DNA from: a virus
Virus record (IMG/VR): IMGVR_UViG_3300035438_000894
Coordinates: 1-64,000 of that record
Length of the DNA: 64,000 nucleotides
Strand: one strand, 5' to 3'
Part shown: positions 39,644 through 46,907 of the stretch, piece after piece
How the letters are laid out: each line of letters begins with the position of its first letter
Numbering within the stretch: the stretch's first letter is position 1
The notes under the pieces: generated by a model
What the model was told of the DNA's origin: nothing
Seen by the model: only the letters and a program-made list of their open reading frames with translations
The model's database searches: none
Program-made: the position numbers and the translations under genes

Positions 39644-39949
39644 TTACTTAACCTTTTTTACCTCGACACCGAATTTATATTCAAACCATCCTTTAACCAA
39701 GTGATTAATTTCTTTATCGGTTTTATTGGATATGTCCATAAGACTCTTTCTAAATGTATTATCAAACCATAATCTACCATCTTCTCCGTCATACTCCATT
39801 TCAATTTCAGCGCTTTCACCATCGTAATCAATCAATTCTTCAATGATAATGAATTGGTCACAACCATATGTGTTTTTTGTAGATAACCAATTTTCCAAAT
39901 AATTGACCATAAATTCATTTAATCTATTTTCTGTGATAATATACTTCAT
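39644..39949 (-). CDS. Tagged WFE-family protein, 101 aa
   Basis: Tag MKYIITENRLNEFMVNYLEN; the end NHLVKGWFEYKFGVEVKKVK has the full W-F-E signature. A TATTTAT box on the minus strand (39955-39961) lies 5 nt before the ATG. It is co-transcribed with the 39284 gene (no gap). Confidence 0.75.
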   Translation of the reverse strand: MKYIITENRLNEFMVNYLENWLSTKNTYGCDQFIIIEELIDYDGESAEIEMEYDGEDGRLWFDNTFRKSLMDISNKTDKEINHLVKGWFEYKFGVEVKKVK

Positions 39950-39991
39950 AGTTTATAAATAGTCCATGAGGGAAAAAAAGGGGTTGGGGGT

Positions 39992-40663
39992 TTAACTACT
40001 CGGACTTAATGAGGAATTATTTAAGACTGACCCTACTGTATGAGCATACGCTCCATCTCCTGATTCTATTGTTATTACCTCACCATTTAGGACTGACTCC
40101 ACCAAGCGGGTGTTCGGCATGGAACTAAAATAAGTTGTTACCCCACCATTTAGGACTGACTCCACCGCTTGATTTTGCATCCAAACTTCTCCTACGGTTG
40201 TTGTTACCCCACCATTTAGGACTGACTCCACCCATGACAATAGTTCATGACACATAAGGGATGTTGTTGTTACCCCACCATTTAGGACTGACTCCACCCG
40301 TTTGATACAACCATTTTCGTTCCTCCATGTTGTTGTTACCCCACCATTTAGGACTGACTCCACCCCAACCCTTTTTTGCAAATTCAATAACGGTGTTGTT
40401 GTTACCCCACCATTTAGGACTGACTCCACCCATTCGGTGATAAGTGGTTCATATTCATCTCTTTCCATACAAAATAATTGGAAAAAATTGGAAAAAAATC
40501 CCCATCTCCAATATAATCTGCCGGACTTTTGAAATTCCAAATACCAATATTTGTTTTCTCTATCTATGAACCAAAAGGAATCTTCATATGAAATCAATTC
40601 CACATGAGATAGGTCATCGGTTAATTTATTAAAAATAAATTGTTTTAGTTTATCTGTAATCAT
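39992..40663 (-). CDS. WFE protein with seven CRISPR-like in-frame repeats
   Basis: A 223-aa protein. Residues 1-85 are the WFE domain (MITDKLKQFIFNKLTDDLSH; SFWFIDRENKYWYLEFQKSG; YEPLITEWVE). From about residue 78 the segment VESVLNGGVTTT recurs six times at 21-22-residue spacing, then a truncated VGSVLN unit; the 9-10 residues between are unrelated. At DNA level the 36-nt units are nearly identical. The start overlaps the upstream gene's stop region. See the array entry. Confidence 0.7.
   Translation of the reverse strand: MITDKLKQFIFNKLTDDLSHVELISYEDSFWFIDRENKYWYLEFQKSGRLYWRWGFFSNFFQLFCMERDEYEPLITEWVESVLNGGVTTTPLLNLQKRVGVESVLNGGVTTTWRNENGCIKRVESVLNGGVTTTSLMCHELLSWVESVLNGGVTTTVGEVWMQNQAVESVLNGGVTTYFSSMPNTRLVESVLNGEVITIESGDGAYAHTVGSVLNNSSLSPSS
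40019..40430 (-). repeat. CRISPR-like array inside coding sequence (six repeats plus terminal remnant)
   Basis: 36-nt repeats end (plus-strand right edges) at 40430, 40364, 40298, 40232, 40166 and 40103, with a truncated one at 40037. Four repeats are essentially identical (minus-strand sense GGTGGAGTCAGTCC...GGGGTAACAACAAC). Spacers are 30, 30, 30, 30, 27 and 30 nt and share no sequence. The last repeat has lost its 3' third. The geometry matches CRISPR arrays, but all units are in frame with the gene. Confidence 0.6.
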
Positions 40664-41121
40664 ATTGTTGTTCCATTATTTAATATTTCCTCCACACATT
40701 TGAGACCACGTATATGATTACTAATGGTTGCCGTGACACCTTTCTTTAATATATAACTCACCAAAAATCCGTCTTTATTTGCTCTATACGATGTTTTCAC
40801 TCCGCCATTTAGGACTTCTTCGATACCTACATGATTACCAATATTGATTTCAGTTGTTATTAACTCATGGTTTAATACTTTCTCTACCCATTCTAATATG
40901 ATTGGCTCGAATTGGTTTCTCTCCATCGTGAATAATTCAAAAAATTCAATAAAGAATTGCCATCTCCAATATAGTTCGCCTGAAGATTTAAATTCCAAAT
41001 ACCAATATTTTTTCTCTCGGTTAATAAACCAAAAGGAATCACGGTATGATATTATCTCAACATGGGATAAATCTTCACTCAATTTATCAAAAATTGTTCT
41101 TTTAAATTTATCTGTAATCAT
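40660..41121 (-). CDS. WFE protein with diverged repeats, 153 aa
   Basis: Residues 1-85 are the WFE domain (MITDKFKRTIFDKLSEDLSH; SFWFINREKKYWYLEFKSSG). Then four diverged units (VEKVLNHELITT, IEEVLNGGVKTS, VSYILKKGVTAT, VEEILNNGTTI) with 63-66-nt spacing (right edges 40887, 40824, 40761, 40695). DNA similarity among the units is low, unlike in the flanking paralogs, so this is an older or relaxed copy. Confidence 0.7.
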   Translation of the reverse strand: MITDKFKRTIFDKLSEDLSHVEIISYRDSFWFINREKKYWYLEFKSSGELYWRWQFFIEFFELFTMERNQFEPIILEWVEKVLNHELITTEINIGNHVGIEEVLNGGVKTSYRANKDGFLVSYILKKGVTATISNHIRGLKCVEEILNNGTTI

Positions 41122-41186
41122 CTGTATCTAAATTTTCATTCGGTTTATAAGGGGTGGGGATATAACTCCTCGGGATAAATAAGAGA

Positions 41187-41711
41187 TTATAATCCATTTA
41201 ATACTGACTCCACCTTTATTGCAACGGATAACTTAGATGGTACTGTTGTTGTCACCCCACAATTTAATGCTGACTCTACCAATAGTTTTTGGTGGAATTT
41301 CATCAACAACGTTGTTGTCACCCCACAATTTAATGCTGACTCTACCCATTTCAGTTTTTTGATGGTGCCTATTTGAGTTGTTGTGACCCCGCAATTTAAT
41401 GCTGACTCTACCGTCCATCCGGCGATTGAATCCTTGTTTACTGTTGTTGTAACCCCGCAATTTAATGCTGACTCTACCCATTCTTTTATAAGTGGTTCAT
41501 ATTCATTTCGTTCCATTGTGAATGGAGAGAAAAAATTAGTAAAGAATTGCCATCTCCAATATAATTTACCTGATTTTTCTAATTCCAAATACCAATACTT
41601 CTTTTCTCGGTTAATAAACCAAAGGGAGTCATTGTAGAAAATCAATTCCACATGAGATAGGTCATCGGTTAATTTATCAAAAATTGTTCTTTTAAATTTA
41701 TCTGTAATCAT
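41187..41711 (-). CDS. WFE protein with four in-frame repeats, 174 aa
   Basis: WFE domain (SLWFINREKKYWYLELEKSG), then VESALNCGVTTT four times and a truncated VESVLNGL. The start codon lies inside the stop region of the 41698 gene (GATGATTACAGATAA), so translation is coupled. Confidence 0.7.
   Translation of the reverse strand: MITDKFKRTIFDKLTDDLSHVELIFYNDSLWFINREKKYWYLELEKSGKLYWRWQFFTNFFSPFTMERNEYEPLIKEWVESALNCGVTTTVNKDSIAGWTVESALNCGVTTTQIGTIKKLKWVESALNCGVTTTLLMKFHQKLLVESALNCGVTTTVPSKLSVAIKVESVLNGL
41196..41478 (-). repeat. CRISPR-like array inside coding sequence (four repeats plus remnant)
   Basis: 36-nt repeats at 41443-41478, 41377-41412, 41311-41346 and 41245-41280, plus a truncated one ending at 41214. 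The period is exactly 66 nt with four unrelated 30-nt spacers. Minus-strand sense starts GGTAGAGTCAGCATTAAATT and ends GACAACAAC. The two right-hand repeats share a G variant absent from the two left-hand ones. Confidence 0.6.
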
Positions 41712-42222
41712 CTGTGTCTAAATTTTCATTCGGTTTATAAGGGGTGGGAGCAACAAAAGACATATCATAGTGAGCAAGTTTTTCCACCATATTATTTAAC
41801 TCTTCTCTACTATACATCGGAGCAAACGATGGTCGAGAGTGAAAAGGAATATTATCTCTATTCTCCCATTCATCCAATCGTTTAGAAATGGTGGGGATAA
41901 AACCTTTAAGATATTCATAATCTTTCCACTTAGTATAGTCGGACTCGGAGACGATATACATAAGGTCACCATAGTTCTCAATCATAGAAAGGTCGGGGTT
42001 ATTAGAATAGACATCAACAATACCATCCTCACCACCATACTTATGACAAAGTCGCTGAAGAGTATGAATGTTATGAATACAATTGTCTCTCCAATTGTGA
42101 CCATATGAACGAACATTACAGATATACAAATAACCATCCTTGTAGTTATGTATTGTATTATCAATCTTGTCCTGTAATTCAATAAGTTCCCCAATACTAT
42201 ATTTTGATAAATCTATTTCCAT
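41698..42222 (-). CDS. Hypothetical protein, 174 aa
   Basis: MEIDLSKYSIGELIELQDKI at the start, then NYKDGYLYICNVRSYGHNW and a helical C-terminus ending NENLDTDDYR. A minus-strand TATCTTTG box (42227-42234) precedes the ATG by 4 nt. Its 3' tail is duplicated at about 41100-41150 upstream of the 40660 gene. Confidence 0.7.
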   Translation of the reverse strand: MEIDLSKYSIGELIELQDKIDNTIHNYKDGYLYICNVRSYGHNWRDNCIHNIHTLQRLCHKYGGEDGIVDVYSNNPDLSMIENYGDLMYIVSESDYTKWKDYEYLKGFIPTISKRLDEWENRDNIPFHSRPSFAPMYSREELNNMVEKLAHYDMSFVAPTPYKPNENLDTDDYR

Positions 42223-42266
42223 GAGGCAAAGATATAAAGAATAATTTATAATACAAAGAAATACTA

Positions 42267-42986
42267 TTAGATTAATTTCCATTCATTGTCCTTAGTAAGA
42301 ACAAGAGCGGAGAAGTTCTCAACCCAATCACCGGAGTTATAATATTTGATTCCGTTTATTTCTTTAATGCCCGGGATATGAATATGACCACAGATGACAC
42401 CATCACAATTAAGAGTACTTGCATAATCACAGGCATTAATCTCAAAGTCATTTATAAATGACAGAGCTTTCTTAAAGTTTTCTTTAATTACTTTAGAGAT
42501 ACTATAGTATGGTTTTCCGGTGAGTTCTCTATACTTGTTGTACCAAGTATTAAGACGAAGAGCGAAGTCATATCCAATGGAACCAATCTGTGTAAGAAAT
42601 TTATATTTGGTTGTGATATCAATTTTATCACCGTGAAAGACAAGATACTTTTTATCTTCAACACTATAGATATATTCATCCATAAACTTAATGTTCCCAA
42701 GTCCGGAAGAATATAGGTCTTTTACATCATTATCGTGGTTCCCTCTAATATAGATAATCTCGGTATTGCGGGACATATCCAATAGTTTAATGATTACCTT
42801 CATATGTTTATTCTTCCATTTACTCCCACGATTAATGGCATCAATATCAACAATATCTCCGTTAAGGATAAGAAGGTCAGTTTCAATAGACTCAAGGAAC
42901 TCAAGAATCTTTTTAGGTTTACTATCGACCATACCTAAATGTAAGTCGGATAGTACAACGCATTTATATCCAATAGTTGTGGTCAT
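42267..42986 (-). CDS. Metallophosphoesterase (LpxH-like)
   Basis: A 239-aa calcineurin-type phosphoesterase: VVLSDLHLG (residues 11-19), LILNGDIVDID (about 36-46), YIRGNHDND (about 78-86), VFHGDKID and VICGHIHIPG (about 198-207) supply all metal ligands. The spacing resembles UDP-2,3-diacylglucosamine hydrolases and related enzymes. It overlaps the glycosyltransferase gene by 23 nt, suggesting a joint role in modifying envelope lipid or glycan. Confidence 0.88.
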   Translation of the reverse strand: MTTTIGYKCVVLSDLHLGMVDSKPKKILEFLESIETDLLILNGDIVDIDAINRGSKWKNKHMKVIIKLLDMSRNTEIIYIRGNHDNDVKDLYSSGLGNIKFMDEYIYSVEDKKYLVFHGDKIDITTKYKFLTQIGSIGYDFALRLNTWYNKYRELTGKPYYSISKVIKENFKKALSFINDFEINACDYASTLNCDGVICGHIHIPGIKEINGIKYYNSGDWVENFSALVLTKDNEWKLI

Positions 42987-43668
42987 CTTTAAAGAAGTCG
43001 GGGTTATGTTTATTTTTATTAGAGAGATACGCCATTTTAATCATATACCATAATCCTTTCTTTTTAAATCGTCTATCGGTTGTATATACTTTCTCATTAG
43101 ACACGCCAAACCGGAGGGGATTAACTTTCATACTAAGATGAAAATCTTCAGCAAACTTATCATCATTATTAAAACCACCAAGAAGATTAAATTCAGACAT
43201 TTTAAATAACATAAATCCACCAATAGCGCAAGGGGATGTCTTAATTGTTAAATCCCTAAAGAACTCAAACACCGGGAAGACAAATGAATAAACTCCTTCA
43301 ACTCTAAACTTAGTGGTAAGAAGATATAGGTCTTTACTTTTAATGGTGTTAAATGTGTTAGATATTATGAATGGGGACATTAAAAAGATATCAGCATCCA
43401 AGAATAAAACATAAGGAGTTTTAACTAATTCAGCTCCGTTATTCCTTGCAACACTCGGTAGTCCACCATCAATGATTTCAATCCTTAATCTTGGGTATTT
43501 ACCTGATAGTATAATGTCCCGGGTATTATCATCAGAACAATCAGCAATAATCACACGAGTTTTATAAATACCAAATTGTTTATTAATTAATGTAAGTGTT
43601 TTGTCTATAATCTCACTCTCATTCTTAGAGGGGATTACAATAGTTAATTTGTTTTTTATCATATCCAT
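42964..43668 (-). CDS. Family 2 glycosyltransferase
   Basis: A 234-aa GT-A fold enzyme: LTIVIPSKNESEIIDKTLTL at residues 8-27, VIIADCSDDNTRDI, GLPSVARNNGAEL, and the metal-binding LFLDADIF (about 90-97). KFAEDFHLSMK is the ED motif of inverting GT2 enzymes. It probably decorates lipopolysaccharide, capsule or phage DNA. No transmembrane segment is clear. It is coupled to the metallophosphoesterase. Confidence 0.9.
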   Translation of the reverse strand: MDMIKNKLTIVIPSKNESEIIDKTLTLINKQFGIYKTRVIIADCSDDNTRDIILSGKYPRLRIEIIDGGLPSVARNNGAELVKTPYVLFLDADIFLMSPFIISNTFNTIKSKDLYLLTTKFRVEGVYSFVFPVFEFFRDLTIKTSPCAIGGFMLFKMSEFNLLGGFNNDDKFAEDFHLSMKVNPLRFGVSNEKVYTTDRRFKKKGLWYMIKMAYLSNKNKHNPDFFKDDHNYWI

Positions 43669-43752
43669 AAATACAAAGAAATCATTAAGAGTAAATTTAT
43701 GCTCAAAGTACCATTAAAAGGTACTAATGGCAAAGATTTACTCACTTAATAA

Positions 43753-44301
43753 TCATATTTCACCGTTAGCGGGGTAGTTTAATTTGTAATGGTTTTCTAC
43801 CAAAGGTAAATCAACGATAAAACAACCGAAGGTTGTTGTTGACTTTAATTTGTGAAGTTCCTCCGGTGTAACATTTCCATAACGGTCATGTCTTGTTGTT
43901 GTTACGTTTAATCTGTGATGTTCCTCCACCTTGTCCCAGTGAACAAAGCAATTCGGCACGATTGTTGTTACGTTTAATCTGTGATGTTCCTCCACCAAGT
44001 CAATCAATTCTCCTCTTTCTTCGACCGTTGTTGTTACCTTAAATCTGTGATGCCCCTCCACCCATATTTTTGTTAGGTCTTGTACTTCCTGATAATTTAA
44101 TCCAAAAAAGGTTTCTAATAATGACCAAATTTTAGAATAAGAGATATAAACAACCCCATTTATTTTACTGTAATAATTAAGAACTTTCCCGTCTTTCATA
44201 AAGAATATATGCTCTTTCCAATCATCCGTTTCATAATCAACAATCCCGGAATATTCTTTATTTAGGTAGTTAATGATTCTATGCTTTAGTTTATCTGTCA
44301 T
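43753..44301 (-). CDS. WFE protein with HHRLNVTTT repeats, 182 aa
   Basis: Residues 1-95 are the WFE domain (MTDKLKHRIINYLNKEYSGI; WSLLETFFGLNYQEVQDLTK; IWVEGHHRFKVTTT). Four further units follow: VEEHHRLNVTTI, VEEHHRLNVTTT, PEELHKLKSTTT and a truncated VENHYKLN. The first unit is clearly the native C-terminus of the family, so the array appears to extend the gene's own end. Spacing is 21-22 residues. Confidence 0.7.
   Translation of the reverse strand: MTDKLKHRIINYLNKEYSGIVDYETDDWKEHIFFMKDGKVLNYYSKINGVVYISYSKIWSLLETFFGLNYQEVQDLTKIWVEGHHRFKVTTTVEERGELIDLVEEHHRLNVTTIVPNCFVHWDKVEEHHRLNVTTTRHDRYGNVTPEELHKLKSTTTFGCFIVDLPLVENHYKLNYPANGEI
43776..44061 (-). repeat. CRISPR-like array related to the nuclease-linked repeat
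   Basis: 36-nt units at 44026-44061, 43960-43995, 43894-43929 and 43831-43866 with a truncated one ending at 43800. Spacers are 30, 30, 27 and 30 nt. In minus-strand sense it starts GTGGAGGAACATCACAGATT and ends GTAACAACAAC. Allowing two gaps, about 26 of 36 positions match the repeat of the 57.4 kb array (GGAATCATCACAATTTGAAA ... GTCACAAC). Confidence 0.6.
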
Positions 44302-44313
44302 AAGTGGGTGAGA

Positions 44314-44616
44314 TTAAATAATGGATTCAATCTCAAGATGATATGTTTTAATCAAATATCGTTTCATGGAATGATTAAATTCCGAAAGAGTAACATTAAA
44401 GTAACTAAAATGATTATCAAACACTTCACCATCATAATACCAATCATATCTATCATTATCAGTATGGCCAATGACTATATCTTTATTACCATTACCGTAA
44501 TCCATCATAAGACCACTCCAAGGAATATCGCCTAATATCTTACTACCGATATATGTATCATTAAACTTACTATCCCAATAAGGTTTCATCATTTTATCAA
44601 TAGAGACGTCATCCAT
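44314..44616 (-). CDS. Hypothetical protein, 100 aa
   Basis: I chose ATG 44616 (MDDVSIDKMMKPYWDSKFND) because a minus-strand TATCTTTG box lies at 44634-44641; the longer frame runs through this promoter. Aromatic-rich, soluble, function unknown. Confidence 0.7.
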   Translation of the reverse strand: MDDVSIDKMMKPYWDSKFNDTYIGSKILGDIPWSGLMMDYGNGNKDIVIGHTDNDRYDWYYDGEVFDNHFSYFNVTLSEFNHSMKRYLIKTYHLEIESII

Positions 44617-44659
44617 AGTATTATATTTGTCGGCAAAGATATAAAAAAGAAATGAATAA

Positions 44660-44690
44660 ACAAAAAAAGGGGTAGGGGATTGACGCCCCG
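44660..44690 (-). terminator. GGGGCG..CCCC terminator family
   Basis: In minus sense GGTCCGGGGCGTCAATCCCC followed by TACCCCTTTTTTTG. Very similar hairpins occur at about 48941-48972, 49316-49348 and (diverged) 39969-40010, each next to a minus-strand tagged gene. Confidence 0.6.
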
Positions 44691-44866
44691 GACCATATGA
44701 TAGATTATAATAAGTGTTCTTCATAATATTACCAAAATGTGTAATATATGATAAAAGACATATATTCCTCATTATATGATAAAAACCATATAAGTCCTGA
44801 GACTTATAAACCCACAATATAAGTCCGGAACCTTATTATCGACGAGGAGGTTTTCTATTGACCATA

Positions 44867-44873
44867 TATTTAT
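44867..44873 (+). promoter_or_regulatory. TATTTAT late-type box
   Basis: TATTTAT 5 nt before ATG 44879, supporting that start over an upstream TTG. Confidence 0.5.
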
Positions 44874-44878
44874 CAATA

Positions 44879-46234
44879 ATGATAAGATTAGCAGAACAAT
44901 CCAATGAGCCATCACTAAGAGTAATTTCCAAATTATTCAAGTTGTTAGATGTGGAGAAGAAAAAGAATAGAACAAGAGCATCTTTATTAGAAGCCATCAA
45001 GAATTTTGCGCCATATATGGGAATACCTAAAGGATTCGAGCAATATATTTTGGAGTTGTATGTATTAAACTTTAGAAAAGATGGGGACTACTCAAACTTA
45101 ACGAAGGAAAACTTTGTTGACCCAAGAAAACAAAGTGGGAAGGTTATATCAAATCCAAAGGCGAAACTATACACAATAGCTCAATTACCATTCAGAGGTT
45201 CAAATTTAGAGGGATATTGGTCCGAAGACCCAAAAGGAACTCCATACTATAAAGTTGTATCATACGGGTGGTACCCTATTTACATATTCAAAGATGATAA
45301 ATGGTATGAGGTAACAAAAAATTATTCTTCATCCACAAGTAGACAAATAAGTAATGCCAATCCTGTGGGATGGGGTGATGATACATTCGATAGTGTATAT
45401 ACATTAACTCCTGATGAGATGAAACTATTGGAGCGGGGATATAGTCATGATGATATAATGAAGAATAAGGTAAAGAAATTAAAAACAATCGAACCTGATT
45501 TAACAAAGAGAAAGAAGACAGCCAAGACATACAATTATTGGAATCAAGACCCGGAACAAATGGTTCCAAACACAAACATAAAGTTCAAAGTAAGGAATAT
45601 AGAGGTGGGTGATGATAACGCCATTGTTAATATAGATGTGTATGATGTATTTAAAAGAGAAAACAACACACAGGTATATACACCACAGAACTACTTAAAG
45701 GGGGAAATCCCTAATCTTAATCCAACCAAGGTGGAAGACGCAATCAAAATCAAAATGAGGGGTGAATTAAAAGATTATATCGGTAAGAGATTTAGATGGA
45801 CACCACAAGACCCAAAAGGGGCGAAGATAGAGTTTAAATTCAATCATTTAAAACAACCGGGTTTACAAGAGAATATACATAGAATCCAATCGATGATGGG
45901 GGTTATTAACGAAAGTAAATTAAATAACATTGCCAAGAAATGGTTAAACGATAAGTATGGTGATTTAATACCATTTGAAACTAAAAAACATCGCAATTTT
46001 ATTTATTATAGAAAAGGTGATGAAGTAGTTTTTGACTACAATAAAAAAAATGGGGAGGTTTATGTTAGTTATGATGAGATTTGGTCATATTTACAATCAA
46101 TGTTTGGTATGGAATGGAAACAAATTCGGGACCTAACAAAGGAATGGATAGAGGAACATTATAATTTAAGGGTAACGGAAACAAACTATGGATTTTATAC
46201 CGTTTTAATTAGGTGGAGGAACATTACAAATTAA
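44879..46234 (+). CDS. Chimeric protein: unknown domain + internal NLQENI tag + WFE domain
   Basis: A 451-aa protein. Residues 1-328 form an unfamiliar domain (LYTIAQLPFRGSNLEGYWSE; YNYWNQDPEQMVPNTNIKFK). Residues about 329-348 hold an internal tag (GLQENIHRIQSMMGVINES). Residues about 349-451 are a WFE domain ending EWIEEHYNLRVTET. The 3' end contains two CRISPR-like repeat units. The tag inside the protein suggests fusion of two tagged genes. Confidence 0.7.
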   Translation: MIRLAEQSNEPSLRVISKLFKLLDVEKKKNRTRASLLEAIKNFAPYMGIPKGFEQYILELYVLNFRKDGDYSNLTKENFVDPRKQSGKVISNPKAKLYTIAQLPFRGSNLEGYWSEDPKGTPYYKVVSYGWYPIYIFKDDKWYEVTKNYSSSTSRQISNANPVGWGDDTFDSVYTLTPDEMKLLERGYSHDDIMKNKVKKLKTIEPDLTKRKKTAKTYNYWNQDPEQMVPNTNIKFKVRNIEVGDDNAIVNIDVYDVFKRENNTQVYTPQNYLKGEIPNLNPTKVEDAIKIKMRGELKDYIGKRFRWTPQDPKGAKIEFKFNHLKQPGLQENIHRIQSMMGVINESKLNNIAKKWLNDKYGDLIPFETKKHRNFIYYRKGDEVVFDYNKKNGEVYVSYDEIWSYLQSMFGMEWKQIRDLTKEWIEEHYNLRVTETNYGFYTVLIRWRNITN

Positions 46235-46236
46235 GA
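46147..46236 (+). repeat. Two-unit CRISPR-like repeat, second unit out of frame
   Basis: Unit 1 (from 46148, ATAGAGGAACATTATAATTT...) codes for IEEHYNLRVTET. Unit 2 (from 46213, GTGGAGGAACATTACAAATT) starts 65 nt later, so the segment between is 29 nt and unit 2 is read in another frame, where the ORF ends. The 3' third of unit 2 is lost. This is the CRISPR-like spacing of the 57 kb array rather than a protein repeat. Confidence 0.55.
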
Positions 46237-46240
46237 TAAT

Positions 46241-46804
46241 ATGAACTTACAAGAGAACATACATAGGATACACGAGATAATGGGCGGGGTTATTAACGAA
46301 CAGTCCGAATTAAAAAAAGATGCGCTAAAATCCATGTTAAAACAATCAGGGATGGCGGTTACATCCAAACTAATGGGCGGGATTGATAATTTAATAAAGG
46401 TTCTTTATGATGGTGATATTATGGGGTTTAGTGAGGATACTCACACACCACTTGTTTATATGTCGACAGACAAAATGGCGTTATATATACATGACGCGTT
46501 GGTTGAAAAACTTGGACTAAACAATAATTCACGACCACTACATCGTGATGAAAAAGAATTAGGGGATTTTAGATTCGGGTCAAAAGACAATATGATTTAC
46601 AAGTTTACAGCAAGATTATATCCGACAAACCTTCATGACCAAACATATTATAAAGTTGTGGGGTTAAGTGGTGATTCAGGATTCGGTTATGGATTTATTA
46701 GTAAAAAAAACATATTGGGTTTAAGAAACAGACAACAAATCTTCAAGCAGATTATAGACAAATATAATTTGGAACCATACATGAAATTAAAAACATTCTA
46801 TTAA
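46241..46804 (+). CDS. NLQENI-tagged protein, 187 aa
   Basis: Tag MNLQENIHRIHEIMGGVINE, then a mixed helix/strand body (LVYMSTDKMALYIHDALVEK). It starts 6 nt after the chimeric gene. No enzyme motif is visible. A terminator follows. Confidence 0.7.
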   Translation: MNLQENIHRIHEIMGGVINEQSELKKDALKSMLKQSGMAVTSKLMGGIDNLIKVLYDGDIMGFSEDTHTPLVYMSTDKMALYIHDALVEKLGLNNNSRPLHRDEKELGDFRFGSKDNMIYKFTARLYPTNLHDQTYYKVVGLSGDSGFGYGFISKKNILGLRNRQQIFKQIIDKYNLEPYMKLKTFY

Positions 46805-46809
46805 TATAA

Positions 46810-46838
46810 CAACCCTCACTTAACGGTGGGGGTTTTTA
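46810..46838 (+). terminator. Intrinsic terminator
   Basis: AACCCTCACTTAACGGTGGG stem-loop followed by a T-run; nearly identical to the one at 48541. Confidence 0.8.
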
Positions 46839-46883
46839 ATTATAAAAAAGTTATTAATTGTTTGGTGGGGTGAAAAATAATTG

Positions 46884-46891
46884 TATCTTTG
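46884..46891 (+). promoter_or_regulatory. Host-type TATCTTTG box
   Basis: Box 16 nt before the ATG of the next MKNIH-family gene; sets the start at 46908. Confidence 0.7.
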
Positions 46892-46907
46892 TAAAAAAAA
46901 TAAGGTT

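Noticed and set aside
40302-40532. Plus-strand ORF across the 40 kb repeats
   Set aside because: A shadow frame caused by the 66-nt periodicity of the repeats; similar shadows occur at 41383-41637.
39992-41711. Calling the 40 and 41 kb arrays plain CRISPR arrays
   Set aside because: All units are in frame, spacers lack in-frame stops and the arrays end where the genes end, so a coding function is likely. They are reported as CRISPR-like repeats instead.
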